64,000 bases of DNA from Diplonema papillatum (GCA_030068145.1 JAPJBO010000454.1:1-64000), one strand, 5' to 3'. Shown: positions 30,645-41,471, counted from the first letter of the stretch. Program-made: numbers and translations. The notes: generated from the letters alone by a model not told the origin.

Positions 30645-32184
30645 CATGCAGGGTCAAAACCTTGTGTCTTTTTCGTAAACGCTGCCGCGGGGCCGAAGGC
30701 CCCCCAAGATTTTTTTTTTTTTTTTTGAAAAAAAAAAAAAAGTTTTGCTCAACTTCAACTTTTTGCAACCTCAACTTCAACTTTTTGGTCAATTTTTTTG
30801 GTCGATTTTTGGTCGATTTTTTTTTGGTCAAAAATTTGGCCGAAATTTTGGTCAATTTTTTTGGTTTACAATTAGACTCCAATCCCTGAGAACACACCCA
30901 TGGCGGGATTCGATTTACCCAGCCATTGACTGTGACAACTGTGCGATTTGGATTCGAACTCAAGTTTCCAATTTCAAGTTTCAAGTTGCAAGTTTTAAGC
31001 TTCAATGTGTGGGATACGTTTGGGGGAGTCAAGGTGATTCTGGGGTAGCGTCTAATCTCACCCATTTCAACTTTGCATAGGTCTCGTTTACTTGGACCCC
31101 CTTTCTGCCGATTTGCGACTGCCGACTTGCGGCGCAACACTTTGGCAACCATTGCGTTGTTAACTCTCTTGACCTCCAACAACCTTCTTCGTCAGCGAGT
31201 TCGTGGCGGTGTTCGTGACAGGGACTATCAGATTCCTGCAACCCGGCGGCATCTGGACGGCCGTAGTGGGAGCAAGGGGTGCAACACGCTAAAAGACTGG
31301 AAGTACCGGGCATGAATGTTGCGAGCATACGGGTGCTGAAAGAGAAACCGGGAAACATGATACATAGCTCGCAGAGTTCAGACCAGGGTACTTTTCGATG
31401 ACACTCTCTTTAACGCAAACGGCGGCAAGCTCTTTGTGGACGATTTTTCAAGTCGGTTCTTATGTAGCCTTCGGGCGTAAACACACGTGGGTGACCCTAT
31501 CTAGACTGTTTCGAGTATCAGACTCCAAAAATTCAAGCAATGATAAGATGATACGACTGTTTCGAGTGATGAGATGATAAGACGTGGAGAAGGTTGGACT
31601 CGCTCTGGGTGGGCCCGAAAACCCCTACCTGCAGCGAAGATGAACGTGTGCAAATAGGTGTGGCCACTCCAGTAGCTGGCACAGCACGGCAAAGGGATTT
31701 CTGGGTTCGAATTCCGTGTGTGATTTTTCTCAGATTGGCTAACAATTGACAAATTTTTTGGCCAAAAATTTTTGACCAAAAAAATTCGACCCAAAATCTT
31801 GACCAAAATTTTTTGACCGATTTTTTTTGACCAAATTTTTTGGCCAATTTTTTGACCAAGTTTTCACCAGGTGGCTATAAGCTAAAAAAAAAGTTTCAGG
31901 ACCTACTGGCTTTAAGCTAAATAAAAAGTTTTTTGTGGCTATAAGCTAAATAAAAAGTTTTTTGTGGCTATAAGCTAAATAAAAAGATTTGAAAGTGCTA
32001 TAAGCTAATTAAAAAGTTTTACTTTAGGTGGCTATAAGCTAAATAAAAAGTTAGCAGGTGGCTATTAGATAAAAAGCCCTTTTTTATATTTTAAAACCCC
32101 AAAATTTTCCAGAAAAAATGGGTGGCCATTTTTTCTGGAAAACCCCCCTGTTACCAAAAAGACACAAGGTTTTGACCCTACACC
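30645..32184. mobile_element. MITE family I, 1.54-kb long member
   Basis: The ends are CATGCAGGGTCAAAACCTTG (left) and AAAGACACAAGGTTTTGACC...CTACACC (right), the same termini as the roughly 200-bp members. Inside, arrays of TTTTTGGTC (30770-30870) and, inverted, of GACCAAAAA/TTTTTGACC (31740-31862) form long foldback arms. A 1-kb centre has no transposase frame, and a tandem array (31868-32075) follows the right arm. It is probably a composite that captured other DNA, or a decayed larger relative. Confidence 0.7.
31868..32075 (+). repeat. Tandem repeat GTGGCTATAAGCTAAATAAA, about 31-36-bp unit
   Basis: The words GGCTATAAGCTAAATAAAAA and AGTTTTTTGT repeat about six times with small length changes. 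It lies inside the long family I element. Confidence 0.85.
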
Positions 32185-32227
32185 CCGGACTTAAGCAGCC
32201 ATATGCTAAGTCAATGCGGGAGAAAAC

Positions 32228-32330
32228 AAGTGCGGGAGTGGCCACACCCGCATTGAGGGAGTGCCACACCCGCATTGAGGGAGTGCCACACCCGCATTGA
32301 GGGAGTGCCACTCCCGCATTGAGGGAGTGC
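32228..32330 (+). repeat. 22-bp tandem repeat
   Basis: The unit CACACCCGCATTGAGGGAGTGC occurs about four to five times, with CACTCCCG variants. It sits just outside the right end of the long family I element. Confidence 0.85.
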
Positions 32331-32639
32331 GGCCGACCGCACAAGCAACCGCAAAACCACTCCCGCAATCCGGAGCGGGAGTCCGGGGTGTGGTATACAC
32401 CGGGAGCGCGTATGGTATGTGCCTGCTGCTCCTGAGAAGACACGGAATGGAAAGATCGGTCACGAAATCGTAAGAACACCACCTCGGACCCCCAAAAATG
32501 TTGACCCTCATGACCCCCTCCCATTTCACCAGACCAATAACCATCAACCTGACTGGTGCACTTCAAAAGTGGGCAACAACTACGACTGCAAGGTGCAAGG
32601 TTCCAAAACAACGACGGCAAATAATCCTCAGTGAGGGAG

Positions 32640-33330
32640 AAAGCTGCCTGCATTGGAGGCTCATGGTGAGTGCTCCTTTCCCAGAAGTCTCTACTTCGGA
32701 TGCTACAAAGCGTGTCTTTCAACGGAGAACCCACCTGCCTCTCGATACCCTCCGAAGGGTGCCAGTTCAGGCAAAGCGTCTACCGACCACGACTGCGGCG
32801 GCAACATTTTCACATGAATTTACAACGAGGTCCCAGCAAGGACTTGTCGCAAATATACAACGAGCAGGAAATTAATGCAGCGTTGTGCGATTCAAGAATC
32901 CGGATGCAGTTGCGGAGAATTCTTCAGGTGGGCGGCTTCTGATGGTAGCCGTTAAACCTCGGCCGCACGAGGAATCCAGCACATTATCACATCGTGGTGG
33001 CGGGATGCTGGTGAGTGATACCAGCCAGAAGGGTACTGCTTCAAGACCAGCACAAACTCTTCCGATCGGGCCAGTTCTGTGGAAGCCAGCCCCACCCAGC
33101 GCACGTGCAACTTGTGGCAAGTCGGACACAATTCGGGAATTTGTGATCGTTCTATCACGCCACCGGAAGAAAACTCCGCCTGCTCTACGTCCAAGGCCAG
33201 CCCCAAAAAGAGCCGCGCACATAGTGCGATCGGAGATGGCTTCCTCTCGCTTCTCTGGGCCCTCCAGGCTTATTCCGACACGAGCCCCATCTTCCTGAGC
33301 ATTAGGCGCCCAGCATAAAGGACCCAAATC
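32640..33330 (+). pseudogene. Degraded coding sequence with a frameshifted zinc-knuckle-like motif
   Basis: Near 33109-33150 one frame reads ATCGKS while the next reads CNLWQVGHNSGICDRS. Read across a shift, the DNA would give the C-x-x-C-x-x-x-G-H-x-x-x-x-C pattern of a CCHC zinc knuckle, as in retroelement gag proteins and some transposases. Both strands are open over about 400 bp, and I cannot tell which is meaningful. The flanks 32340-32640 hold nothing recognisable. Confidence 0.25.
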
Positions 33331-33429
33331 CACAGGATCTAAACCCTCGTGGTGCCTCTAGTGGTATGTTACGGTGACACAGAGGAAATTCTGTTGCAGT
33401 CTATATATACCCCTCTCCGCCTCCAACTT

Positions 33430-33620
33430 GGTGGGATAGCTCGGGAAATTGCAAAAAGCGCGTCGTAGAGGGTGGGATAGCTCGGAAATTGCAAAAGGCA
33501 CCATCTAGAGGGTGGGATAGCTCGGGAAATCGCAAAAGTCGCGTTCTAGAGGGTGGGATAGCTCGGAAAGTTGCAAAAAGCGTGTCCTAGAGGGTGGGAT
33601 AGCTCAGGAAATTGCAAAAG
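33430..33620 (+). repeat. 44-bp tandem repeat, about 4.5 copies
   Basis: The unit is AGAGGGTGGGATAGCTCGGG followed by AAATTGCAAAA and a variable CGCGTC/CACCATCT segment. Copies differ by one to four bases. Confidence 0.9.
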
Positions 33621-34250
33621 GCCAATCAAAGGATGATTTTAATCCGGAGCATGCCTGATCTCGCCCTCGGACCAACGAAAATGACCCGAGGTTGACCATC
33701 GAGATGGGTTCTTCCATATTTAAACGGTCGCCAGGAGGATGACTGATATACCGTTATATATCGTTATATGCCGGCCCTCTATGATGAATGAGAAGGAAGG
33801 GATCCACAATGAAACCAAGTTGCGCTCGCACCGGAACAAGACTGCAAATCCCCATCCAAAGGACCCACTGATGAGCTGACTTTGGATTGGTCTGCGTTCA
33901 AGAGCGAAACCTGAGACGAAGAACGAGGTGCACACAGCACCACGGTGAAAAAAGACAGGGCTGGTCCCTCAAGGTTTCATACCCCACTTTGGGAGCCGTA
34001 CACGCCCCTTTTTCCCTTGCTTTCCCATGCTTTACTGCTGCCAATTTGTCCAGTGCAAAACGAAGAAAACGTTTGCCTATCGAACTTTCACTCTGAAAAG
34101 ATTGGCTTAGGAGAAGAAGTTTCGTGGACGGTGTCCTTTCCTGTGTCCTTCCTGCTTTCCAGCATCGGGTTTGCGGTGTGCTGAAGAAGACAGTTAAACA
34201 GGAGCTAATTCTTTAAGACACTAAGCATGTAGCAGTTGAGTGAGGTAAAG
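33620..34250. other. No gene recognised
   Basis: This stretch includes TATATATCGTTATATG near 33752 and a family P-like end, CGAACTTTCACTCTGAAAA, at 34081-34099. Confidence 0.35.
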
Positions 34251-34252
34251 GG

Positions 34253-34381
34253 GGGGTCGAATAATAACAGTTATTTGACACACGTCTGGTTGTCTAAAAA
34301 CACTACCACTATTTGATCCTGCTACTGTTCGGCTACCCGGAACTTTTTTTATTATTCGGCAAATCGAATAATAACACAGTG
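34253..34381. mobile_element. MITE family L, right-truncated copy
   Basis: It matches the complete copy at 43247-43397 from GGGGTCGAATAATAACA to AATAACACAGTGTT. The final inverted end (ATTATTCGACCCC) is replaced by other sequence. Confidence 0.7.
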
Positions 34382-35225
34382 TTCCCAATACCCCTTTACC
34401 TCACCGAAGAAAAATATCAATCGAAAATTGGGTGGGAGGTGTTGTTCGTGCACGCTACCTCGTTTGAGTTGTTCGATGTCTGTATTGGACGTCCCTACCT
34501 AGCTAACCAGGTGGCCCCAGGGGTCTTTTCTCAAGGAGAATGCTGACTGCATACCGTCCTGTTTGCCAATCTCAAGCAGAAAACGTATGGTTCTGTCGAA
34601 ACCCTCCGCATCAGTCCCGCGTCAACCGCCGTTCATCTCTTACTGCAAATCGCAGAGCATCGCAATCGCAACAACGAACAAAAAAGCTGCAGCTAATCGA
34701 AGCAACATAATGCTTTTTAGCTCCAATCAAAAGCCGGTCGAGTACTTCCGCTGCAAATTCCTTCACCACAAAACCGCGCTCTTCTTCTCTTAGTCTTTTA
34801 GAGTGAAAATTCGTTTTTTTGTCTTGTTCCGATCTCCCGCGAGACGAGCTCACCCGCCGGCCAGAGCGCCCGCTGCAGCACCTACTCCGGTGCCGCCACT
34901 CACTGTAGCAGAGCCGCAACCTGCAGCGCGCCTCCGGAGCGACTTACGCCCGCCGTAGCAGTGCGAAGAGAAGTGAGGAGACCGGAAACTCCCCGGAGAG
35001 ATGGTTCCTGCACTCTAACTCGTCTCTCTCTCTCTCTCTTGTTTTGTAGCTACCTTCCTGTTTACAGTTTGGGCTGCCGGCACTGGGTTCAGGTTCACCA
35101 ACATCGTGGGATAAGCTGCAGGACAAGACACTCCCGCCGAGAGCTGGGGTACATAGGAGAAGATCCCTTGGGGAAACACCGGCCGCAAGGATGTAATTAC
35201 CCCACTCTCCCTAGAGTTCGGACTA

Positions 35226-35543
35226 ATGTTTATTTGTTGTCCGAGCATCCACACGACCCCCTCGACTTTACCCTACCCTGTGGGATTTTTCACTGGGAAT
35301 TCTCGGCCTTTGGATTCTTTTATTCGCAAGAGCGCGGAGAAAGTGTTAGTGGGTATCAACATTTTCGCTTGTATTCAGCCGCACGTGGTTGACGATCAGT
35401 CATCTCGCCTACTTATAGCATATTTGCACGCTGAAAAAAGGAAGAAACTTCTTTTTAAGAGGCAACTCCAAAAGCAACATCCCTGTGCCAGTTCCCACCT
35501 GTACTACGCCGTTCTCCAGGAAAATACCGATCTCATCATTTAA
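35226..35543 (+). other. Unassigned 105-codon open frame
   Basis: The second half (KSAEKVLVGINIFACIQPHVVDDQ..., AYLHAEKRKKLLFKRQLQKQ) has a protein-like composition, with a possible acceptor in the upstream ATTCGCAAG. No family is recognised. A (CT)n run is at 35023-35038. It could be an exon of either host gene or chance. Confidence 0.2.
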
Positions 35544-35544
35544 G

Positions 35545-36090
35545 GTGCGTGTTTATCCGAAGCATTTGCTGCAACTGTACCAACAAAATAGTATAACCTG
35601 AAGCTGGAGTAGACGCATCCATTAGTCCCGTTTCACAAGTCTGGGCCTATATGATGAAATTGTTGAGATGGCTAGAGACAGACTCCCTCGCTTTTTAAAT
35701 AAAGATAGTACAAACAATTTCCCCCCTCTCTTCTGTTGTCACGCTCCTATTGCAGCAGGCCCCCTCTAAAGTCGCGCGCTCTTGCTCACTCCGTCAAGTC
35801 CTCCTTCGCATCTCGGGTGGCGTCCCAGCTTGGATCAGGTTTCCAGTTTTCTTTTTCTTTAACTTTGGGAATTCAAGCTTGCTCCGACCACGCACCCTGT
35901 CGGCCGTTGGAGCACACACGGCGCAGCCCCGTCCAAAAGTGCAAATCCTGCCGACGCGTCACTGCTGCTGTTTGCGCTCGGATGGGCGCCGCCCAGGCGG
36001 CTGCCTTGAGTCACTCGTTTGTTTATAGGGATTGTTTCGTTCTTCTTCCAGACTTGCTCCCGAACCAGAACGACGCATACTACTAAGATG
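35545..36090. other. No gene recognised
   Basis: Mixed-composition intronic-looking sequence with no shared repeat that I noticed before the SINE-like module. Confidence 0.35.
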
Positions 36091-36091
36091 T

Positions 36092-36236
36092 GCAGTCTAT
36101 CGCCACAGAATGTTGCTGCACACCAAATTCAAACTAGTTCTACTCGTGCAGTCTATGTTCACAGATTGTTGCAGCGTATCTATGTTTGCATGCAATTGCT
36201 GCGTATCAAGTTCAAACTACTACTACTACTACTACA
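36092..36236 (+). repeat. SINE-like module with (TAC)n tail
   Basis: The text TGCAGTCTATCGCCACAGAATG is repeated in diverged form (CAGTCTATGTTCACAGATTG). The module ends CAAGTTCAAAC(TAC)n. The (TAC)n tail is the same as that after the LINE ORF at 48065-48094. Confidence 0.65.
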
Positions 36237-36284
36237 CTAGTTTTGGGAAGCTTGACGGGTGAGTAGCGACACCCCCCCTTTTGT

Positions 36285-36372
36285 CAAACAAATGTCAAGA
36301 ACATGGCAGCGCACTATCATCACTCCCGTTAGATGGACAAAACAGGTGTGAAGGAAGTGTGCACAAACAATT
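36285..36372 (+). repeat. Dispersed repeat family D, shortened copy
   Basis: AAACAAATGTCAAGAACATGGCAGCGCACT to AAGTGTGCACAAAC (split here), with the GATCGATG part deleted. Confidence 0.65.
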
Positions 36373-37201
36373 TTCTGCGAGCATAGGTGTACAGGAAAAG
36401 CCTGCCTCTGCTACACACGGGGTATCGAGTTCATGCGTCTTTCGGCGGTACTGCAGATCCGCGGGCTCACGGTCAAGCAACGAGGCGTAGACGCGTAGAC
36501 AGGCTGCTAGCCACAGGGCAGAGCGAGCGGAGTTGTGGGCTCGTGCGAACTGCGACCCAAGCTTGTCATCCGACCGCTACGCTCTTGTCTATTGTGTGAG
36601 ATTCTTTCTCTCCCTCCTGCATCTTCTGAGAGGTTAGCAAGCGAGTGTCTCACGGACTCCCGATGTTACGCCAGCGCTTGCCACTTTCTCGTGTTCGATT
36701 CACTGCGGACTACCTTATTTTTTGTAGTTCACCAGGGATCCGACAAAACCAGCTTGCACAAGGTAGGAAGGAAGAGAAACGCAAGAGAAGTCGTCTGAAT
36801 TCTCTCCGTGAGCCTACCCGTGTTCGGGACGTGCTCTCTCTTCGCATCAGGGGCGGGAGCACCGGAGATCGCCACGCACAGCACCTGAGCCCAGACCTGA
36901 ACCCTGCACCGACATCCAGCATGCTGTGGCTCAGAGCCAATCCCTTTCCGGATCCAGCTTGAGAGGCAGTGTTCTGTCAGGGGATTATTAGCTTCTATAT
37001 CCACATTTGGACTGTCAGTCCAAAATTGGAAAGGCCGCCGAGAAACAATACCATAAAAACGAACTTTCACTCTAAAAAAAAAAAAAAAAGACGTTAACCC
37101 AAACAACTTCCGCCGGTAGAGAAATCTTGCCTAAAGGAATCAACTGCCTTCGGGTAGGCTAGTCTGACACTAGTTGTCGTCGGAAAAAAAAAAAAAAAAA
37201 A

Positions 37202-37300
37202 GGGACTACACCATCACCAAGCCCCGGCAGAGAGAATGCACATTGGCCACTCTCCCGGGGCTTGGTGATGGTGTAGACCCAATGTGCATTCTGAGGGCCT
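37202..37300 (+). repeat. Interleaved inverted repeats (A-B-A'-B') inside family F
   Basis: A (CACCATCACCAAGCCCCGG, 37209-37227) pairs with A' (37258-37276). B (AGAATGCACATTGG, about 37233-37246) pairs with B' (CCAATGTGCATTCT, about 37280-37293). The two pairs interlock instead of nesting. Other F copies have a simple CCATCACC...GGTGGCCAA..GTGCAATCC order, so this copy seems to have gained a reversed stretch. Confidence 0.85.
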
Positions 37301-37565
37301 CTCAGGGCCCAGCCTTGTCGTGAAGATACGTCGCGTCGCGCTGTATTGAGGCCAGAGAGGAGGACACATGCAACACTGGCAGGCGAGCCCCCTAAGTGCA
37401 GAAACCGCTGAAAAACAGTGGAAACACAAAAAGCCGTTAGCGGTCCAAATTTGGAAAATGGACCGGAGACCAAGCTAATGCCTTGCTTAAAACCCAGGGG
37501 ATTAGCTTCTATATCCACATTTGGACTGCCAGTCCAAATTTGGAAAAGCCGGCGGGGAAAAAGAG

Positions 37566-37596
<31 letters not shown>

Positions 37597-37775
37597 GTCG
37601 TGTCGCGCTGTGTGGAGCCCATTCCTGAGTGAGCACGCAAAAAGCCGCCAGCGGTCCAAATTTGGAAAATTGGCCGGAGACCAAGCTAATGCTCTGCTTC
37701 AAACCCAGGGGATTAGCTTCTTTATCCACATTTTGACTGCCAGTCCAAATTTGGAAAATTGGCCGGAGACCAAGC
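37300..37775 (+). repeat. Family F, two further copies in tandem
   Basis: Two copies with GTCCAAATTTGGAAAAT and GGAGACCAAGCTAATGC flank a 31-base A-run (about 37565-37594). The second copy ends ACCAAGCAG, where a fragment of a host exon begins. Confidence 0.75.
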
Positions 37776-37777
37776 AG

Positions 37778-37811
37778 CCCCGCCAGAGGCCGGCGGAGGG
37801 CCTTTTCACGG
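37778..37811 (+). pseudogene. Fragment of the 38754 exon
   Basis: From the base after CAG, 34 bp match the start of the candidate exon at 38754 with one difference (GCCGGCGG versus GCCAGCGG). The match begins exactly at the splice acceptor and stops after CCTTTTCACGG. It has no donor. Confidence 0.6.
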
Positions 37812-37859
37812 CCGCACCCGCAATGCCTGATACCCAGCTCTCAATCGTCAGACTCTAAC

Positions 37860-38220
37860 ACATTGAACCTCAAAAACTCTAGCCCAAGTCTTCTCCCCGA
37901 GAAGGTCGCGTGGGCAGAAACAGTGAAGCCGGCAATTGTCACAGGGTTGGCGATTGGTGACATGAAAGCGAGAATTCGTTCTACCCAGCTCTCAATGGTC
38001 AACCGGAGACTCTAACATACCGGATCTTTAACCCTCAAAAGCTCTAGCATGTCTTCTCACCGAGAAGGTCGCGTGGGCAGAAACAGCGAAGCCGGTAATT
38101 GTCACAGGGTTGGCGATTGGTGACATGAAACCGCGCGCTACCCCAGCCCCACCCCAGTGACCAACCGGAGACTCTAAAACACCGGATCTTCAAACCTCGA
38201 AACGGCAGACTCAAAAAAAC
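37860..38220 (+). repeat. Tandem pair of about 125 bp with family P motifs
   Basis: AGAAGGTCGCGTGGGCAGAAACAG, then GGCGATTGGTGACATGAAA (words split) occur at 37900-37968 and 38062-38129. Each is followed by a CAACCGGAGACTCTAA motif. Confidence 0.7.
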
Positions 38221-38753
38221 CGACCGCTTACTACAAGAAACAGTCGTATCACCTCCACTGTGTCATGACACCGAATTTACGGCCAAAAAGCTGCGGAACT
38301 GCGTATTTGATGCACCAAAGCTAAAAAAGGAGGGTTTTCGGCCTGTTAACGAACGTTAACAAAATCAGGGGGCTTTGCCTATTTCGGGGAACGAGATTGA
38401 CTGTTACCGTTACGCCTTCCTGAAGCCCGAGACTGCCAGAAAATTACCCCTACTGGCTGACATCCGCATAACCGAACACGGGACCGCTCTGCGCAAGTAA
38501 AACATACCGGATCTTTGAACCCAGTGGCTGTTTTTGTGCGAGTCTGCCCGTAAAAAAGGCTCGAAAATTAATCAGCCGGTAAGCCGGCTGATCGCGCGTG
38601 CACTGTTCGAACCTCGAACCTCGAAAAAAAAAAAAAAAGCCGCACGAAGCTGAACTTCACAAGCACACAAAAGGTCGAAAGATACCAATCTGTAAGTCCA
38701 TTCGGGATCGTCGGAAACATAAAAAAACTCGTAAAGTAATCCTCCCTCGACAG

Positions 38754-38959
38754 CCCCGCCAGAGGCCAGCGGAGGGCCTTTTCACGGCACGCGCGAAGTG
38801 GAGAGAGGCTTGGGCATGCCGCTGATCCTTGCGTCGAAGACAAAAGACGAGCTCCTCGACGAGATACTCGAGCGAGACGCTAGCCCCAGTGCCGGTCCGG
38901 TCATCCTCGGGAATCAAGGCAACAGCGTCGCCCCGTTGTCGAATTTCAGTCTCGGACAG
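38754..38959 (+). CDS. Candidate exon, possibly of the SAM-domain gene
   Basis: The exon is bounded by CGACAG on the left and CAG|GTACCT on the right, with a T-run soon after. It reads in one frame PPEASGGPFHGTREVE..., LILASKTKDELLDEILERDA and ILGNQGNSVAPLSNFSLGQ, which is charged and coding-like with GC-rich third positions. The left edge requires one base from the previous exon, and the SAM exon ends with exactly one (G), giving Ala at the junction. The right edge is phase 0. The product family is not recognised. A partial copy lies 1 kb upstream. Confidence 0.5.
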
Positions 38960-38984
38960 GTACCTCCTTTTTTTTTTTAGTACT

Positions 38985-39160
38985 AACAATCTTGCGGGTT
39001 GCCCTTCAATGTATTGTGCAGGCTAAAAAAGACGTAGGCAGCGTGTTCTGGCGGTTGACCAGCATTCCTTACCTGAAACTGACACAGGATAAATACAAGC
39101 GGGAAAACGATCAACCGGCACGCACAAACAAAACGAAACGCCTGTCTTTTTTCTACGAGT
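38985..39160 (-). repeat. Inverted copy of part of element J3
   Basis: TAGTACTAACAATCTTGCGG through GGCTAAAAAAGACGT to CGTTTTGTTTGTGCG-like sequence is the reverse complement of 15530-15710. It starts right after the T-run that follows the candidate exon's donor. Confidence 0.75.
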
Positions 39161-39544
39161 ACGTTTGTTATGGGGGGTTGAATCATAACACTTCCCAGTC
39201 GAGGGGTTAGGTAAATTTGAAATTCTCTAATTTAGCGAGCTATCCCGCTTTCCTGGGAAAACCACAAGGTACCCCTATCCAGGACATTTCTCCAGGGGTT
39301 TTATGAATACTTTACTTCCCAAAGACTTTCAAACCGGATCCTGATTTTTGGAACTGCGTGTGATTGCATGCAAATGAGTACCCTTTGGCTCGGTGACTCT
39401 TTTATGTTCTCATGGGAACCTGTCTGGCAATCTCTAGCTAGTTCGGCAATTACTACTACGTGAAGTGCGCACCGGAGACAAACAGTACGCGGGAAAAGAA
39501 GCGACCGAAGCATGACACGACGCGTGCAAAGAGGTAGTCTGTGG

Positions 39545-39607
39545 CGGCTTGTGCAATCTATCGTCACAGATTGTTGCTGCAAGTTCAAACTACTACTACT
39601 ACTACAG
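39545..39607 (+). repeat. SINE-like module with (TAC)n tail
   Basis: TGTGCAATCTATCGTCACAG to CAAGTTCAAAC(TAC)5. The upstream 39470-39535 matches the coding segment ending at 43881 (ACAAACAGTACGCGG...AAGCGACCGAAGCATGACAC). The module and that segment are therefore linked. Confidence 0.7.
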
Positions 39608-39861
39608 ATCTTAGAAGCGTGCTCTAGCCCGATAAATACCCGCCCGTCGATATCGACAACGTCGTACCTTCTCACATTTGCTTGCCCACTCTCCCTCGCC
39701 CCCTTTTGAAGCCCGAATCACGGAACCTGGTAGCTCTATGAACCTGCTGTGAAGTACGTTCCTGCTGCTGAAAGCCGTCATGAGACTCTAAGGACCCGGG
39801 GTTTATAGCGAACTTTCACTTCGTAGAACGTGGGGAACCAAGACTACAATCCTCGAATCAG

Positions 39862-40390
39862 GGATGCTGGGTATGCTGGGATCAGGGATGCTGGGTAGGT
39901 AGCAGCTGGTGGTATCCACCGCTACACCATACTCGTGGGTGTGTACACACAACCTACCACCCACTGGCACCTATCGTGGTATCGGTGTATGTGGTGGTTT
40001 CCACAGCAGCAGCTGGTGGTATCCACCGCTACACCATACTCGTGGTTGTGTACACACAACCCACCACCCACTAGCACCCATCGTGGTATCGGTGTATGTG
40101 GTGGTATCCACAGCACCTCGGTACCATCACCTCGTAGGTATCAGGGATGCTGGGTAGGTAGCAGCTGGTGGTATCCACCGCTACACCATACTCGTGGTTG
40201 TGTACACACAACCCACCACCCACTAGCACCCATCGTGGTATCGGTGAATGTGGTGGTATCCACAGCACCTCGGTACCATCACCTCGTAGGTATCAGGGAT
40301 GCTGGGTAGGTAGCAGCTGGTGGTATCCACCGATACACCATACTCGTGGGTGTGTACACACAACCCACCACTAGCACCACAGCACCTCGG
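39862..40390 (+). repeat. Compound tandem repeat, about 154-bp unit
   Basis: The unit contains GGGATGCTGGGTAGGTAGCAG, GGTGGTATCCACCGCTACAC, GTGTACACACAACCCACCAC, TCGTGGTATCGGTGTATGTG and CACCTCGGTACCATCACCTC. Two full units (from about 39985 and 40139) and partial ones occur. Many words are inverted pairs (GGTGGTATCCACC). Confidence 0.85.
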
Positions 40391-40594
40391 TACCGGGGTA
40401 TGCGACCTACCCCCCAGCACCCGTATCCAAGGCCGAATGGGACCCAAATACATCCGGGAAGCCTTCTTCTGAGCATATAACCCCGTTTCTCTGGGTTTAG
40501 AGTCCGGTTGGATACAGCGGTCGCGCACCCGACATGCACAGCATCGTGCTTTGCCAGAGTCTTTTTGCCCAAACCACCCTCCTCCCCTTTTGGC

Positions 40595-40800
40595 ATCTGT
40601 GCTCTGCGGCGTTTAGTTTCGCAGATTGCCACCGTAAGAAGAAGACACCAGTCAGTAGTGAGTCGCAGTCACAATCAGGACAGGGGCCCTGAGTTTTTAA
40701 ACTGATTGTCCAGACTCGGTTGTAGGGGCCTTCTCCCTGTGACGGGGTTGCCTAGGCGCAGTAGCACGGGTGGTCCTGGCTGTGAAGAGCTACGAACAGG
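40595..40800 (+). repeat. Families C then B (partial)
   Basis: C (GTGCTCTGCGGCGTTTAGTT to CACAATCAGG) is followed by GCCCTGAGTTTTT and the first half of B (GTAGGGGCCTTCTCCCTGTG to AAGAGCTACGAACAG). Confidence 0.75.
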
Positions 40801-41039
40801 TATCCCTCTGCTAAGGCTAAATATCTCCCGGAGGCCGATAGCGAACAAGTACAGTGATGGAAAGATGCAAATAACTTTGAAAAGAGGGTTAAAAGTCCCT
40901 GAAACCGATGAGTGGTAAGAGTTGGAGATGCGTTCAAATCTTAATCATTGCTCCTTCACTGGGGTTTATGGTTGAGACGTCTGGACCTATTCGGATCGTC
41001 CAAGCTTCTGTTGCGAGACGGCTTGCCGGGTGCCTCAGT

Positions 41040-41211
41040 TCTGCTCGGATCGACCAGGATAGGAATGCGTTCGGGAGGTGACCCGCGGCATCGTCAGCGA
41101 AGGGTAAGTGTCGGCGTCTTCAGACAACGTCCTTGCTCCCGCTGGCCCGACGTGGTTAAACGCTCGCAGGCTCATGTCAGACACAGCGATCTTCTACTAC
41201 CCGTCTTGAAA
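41040..41211 (+). repeat. Dispersed repeat family S, copy 2
   Basis: This copy directly precedes the rearranged rRNA fragments. It is more than 90 percent identical by eye to the copies at 30.4 and 51.7 kb. Confidence 0.75.
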
Positions 41212-41295
41212 CACGGACCAAGGAGTCTAACACGTGTGCGAGGCTTAGGGTGTCAAACCCACAAGCCGCACTAGCAGCCTGACAAACCAGACTCA

Positions 41296-41471
41296 CATCC
41301 GATGTGCCCTGAGTAACCCACGCATTCTTCTAGACTGTGTTCCGGCTTAGAGGCGTTCAGCCATAGTCCATCCAGTGGTAGCATCACTGTCCGATCGAAC
41401 AACCGTAGATACCAGGGACTAGAAACGGGAGTTCCTCTCGTACTACCCCGTATTGCTGTCGGAATGCGCTG
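41296..41471 (-). rRNA. Large-subunit rRNA 3'-end fragment, inverted
   Basis: The reverse complement matches 13393-13560, including AGTACGAGAGGAACTCCCG, GATGCTACCACTGGATGGAC and GAACGCCTCTAAGCC, plus the downstream GTTACTCAGGGCACATCGGAT. It is shorter at the 5' side than the 13-kb copy. Confidence 0.85.

Noticed and set aside
31700..31720. GGGTTCGAATTCC resembles a tRNA B box
   Set aside because: No A box at the right spacing and no acceptor stem. It lies in the foldback-rich part of a MITE.
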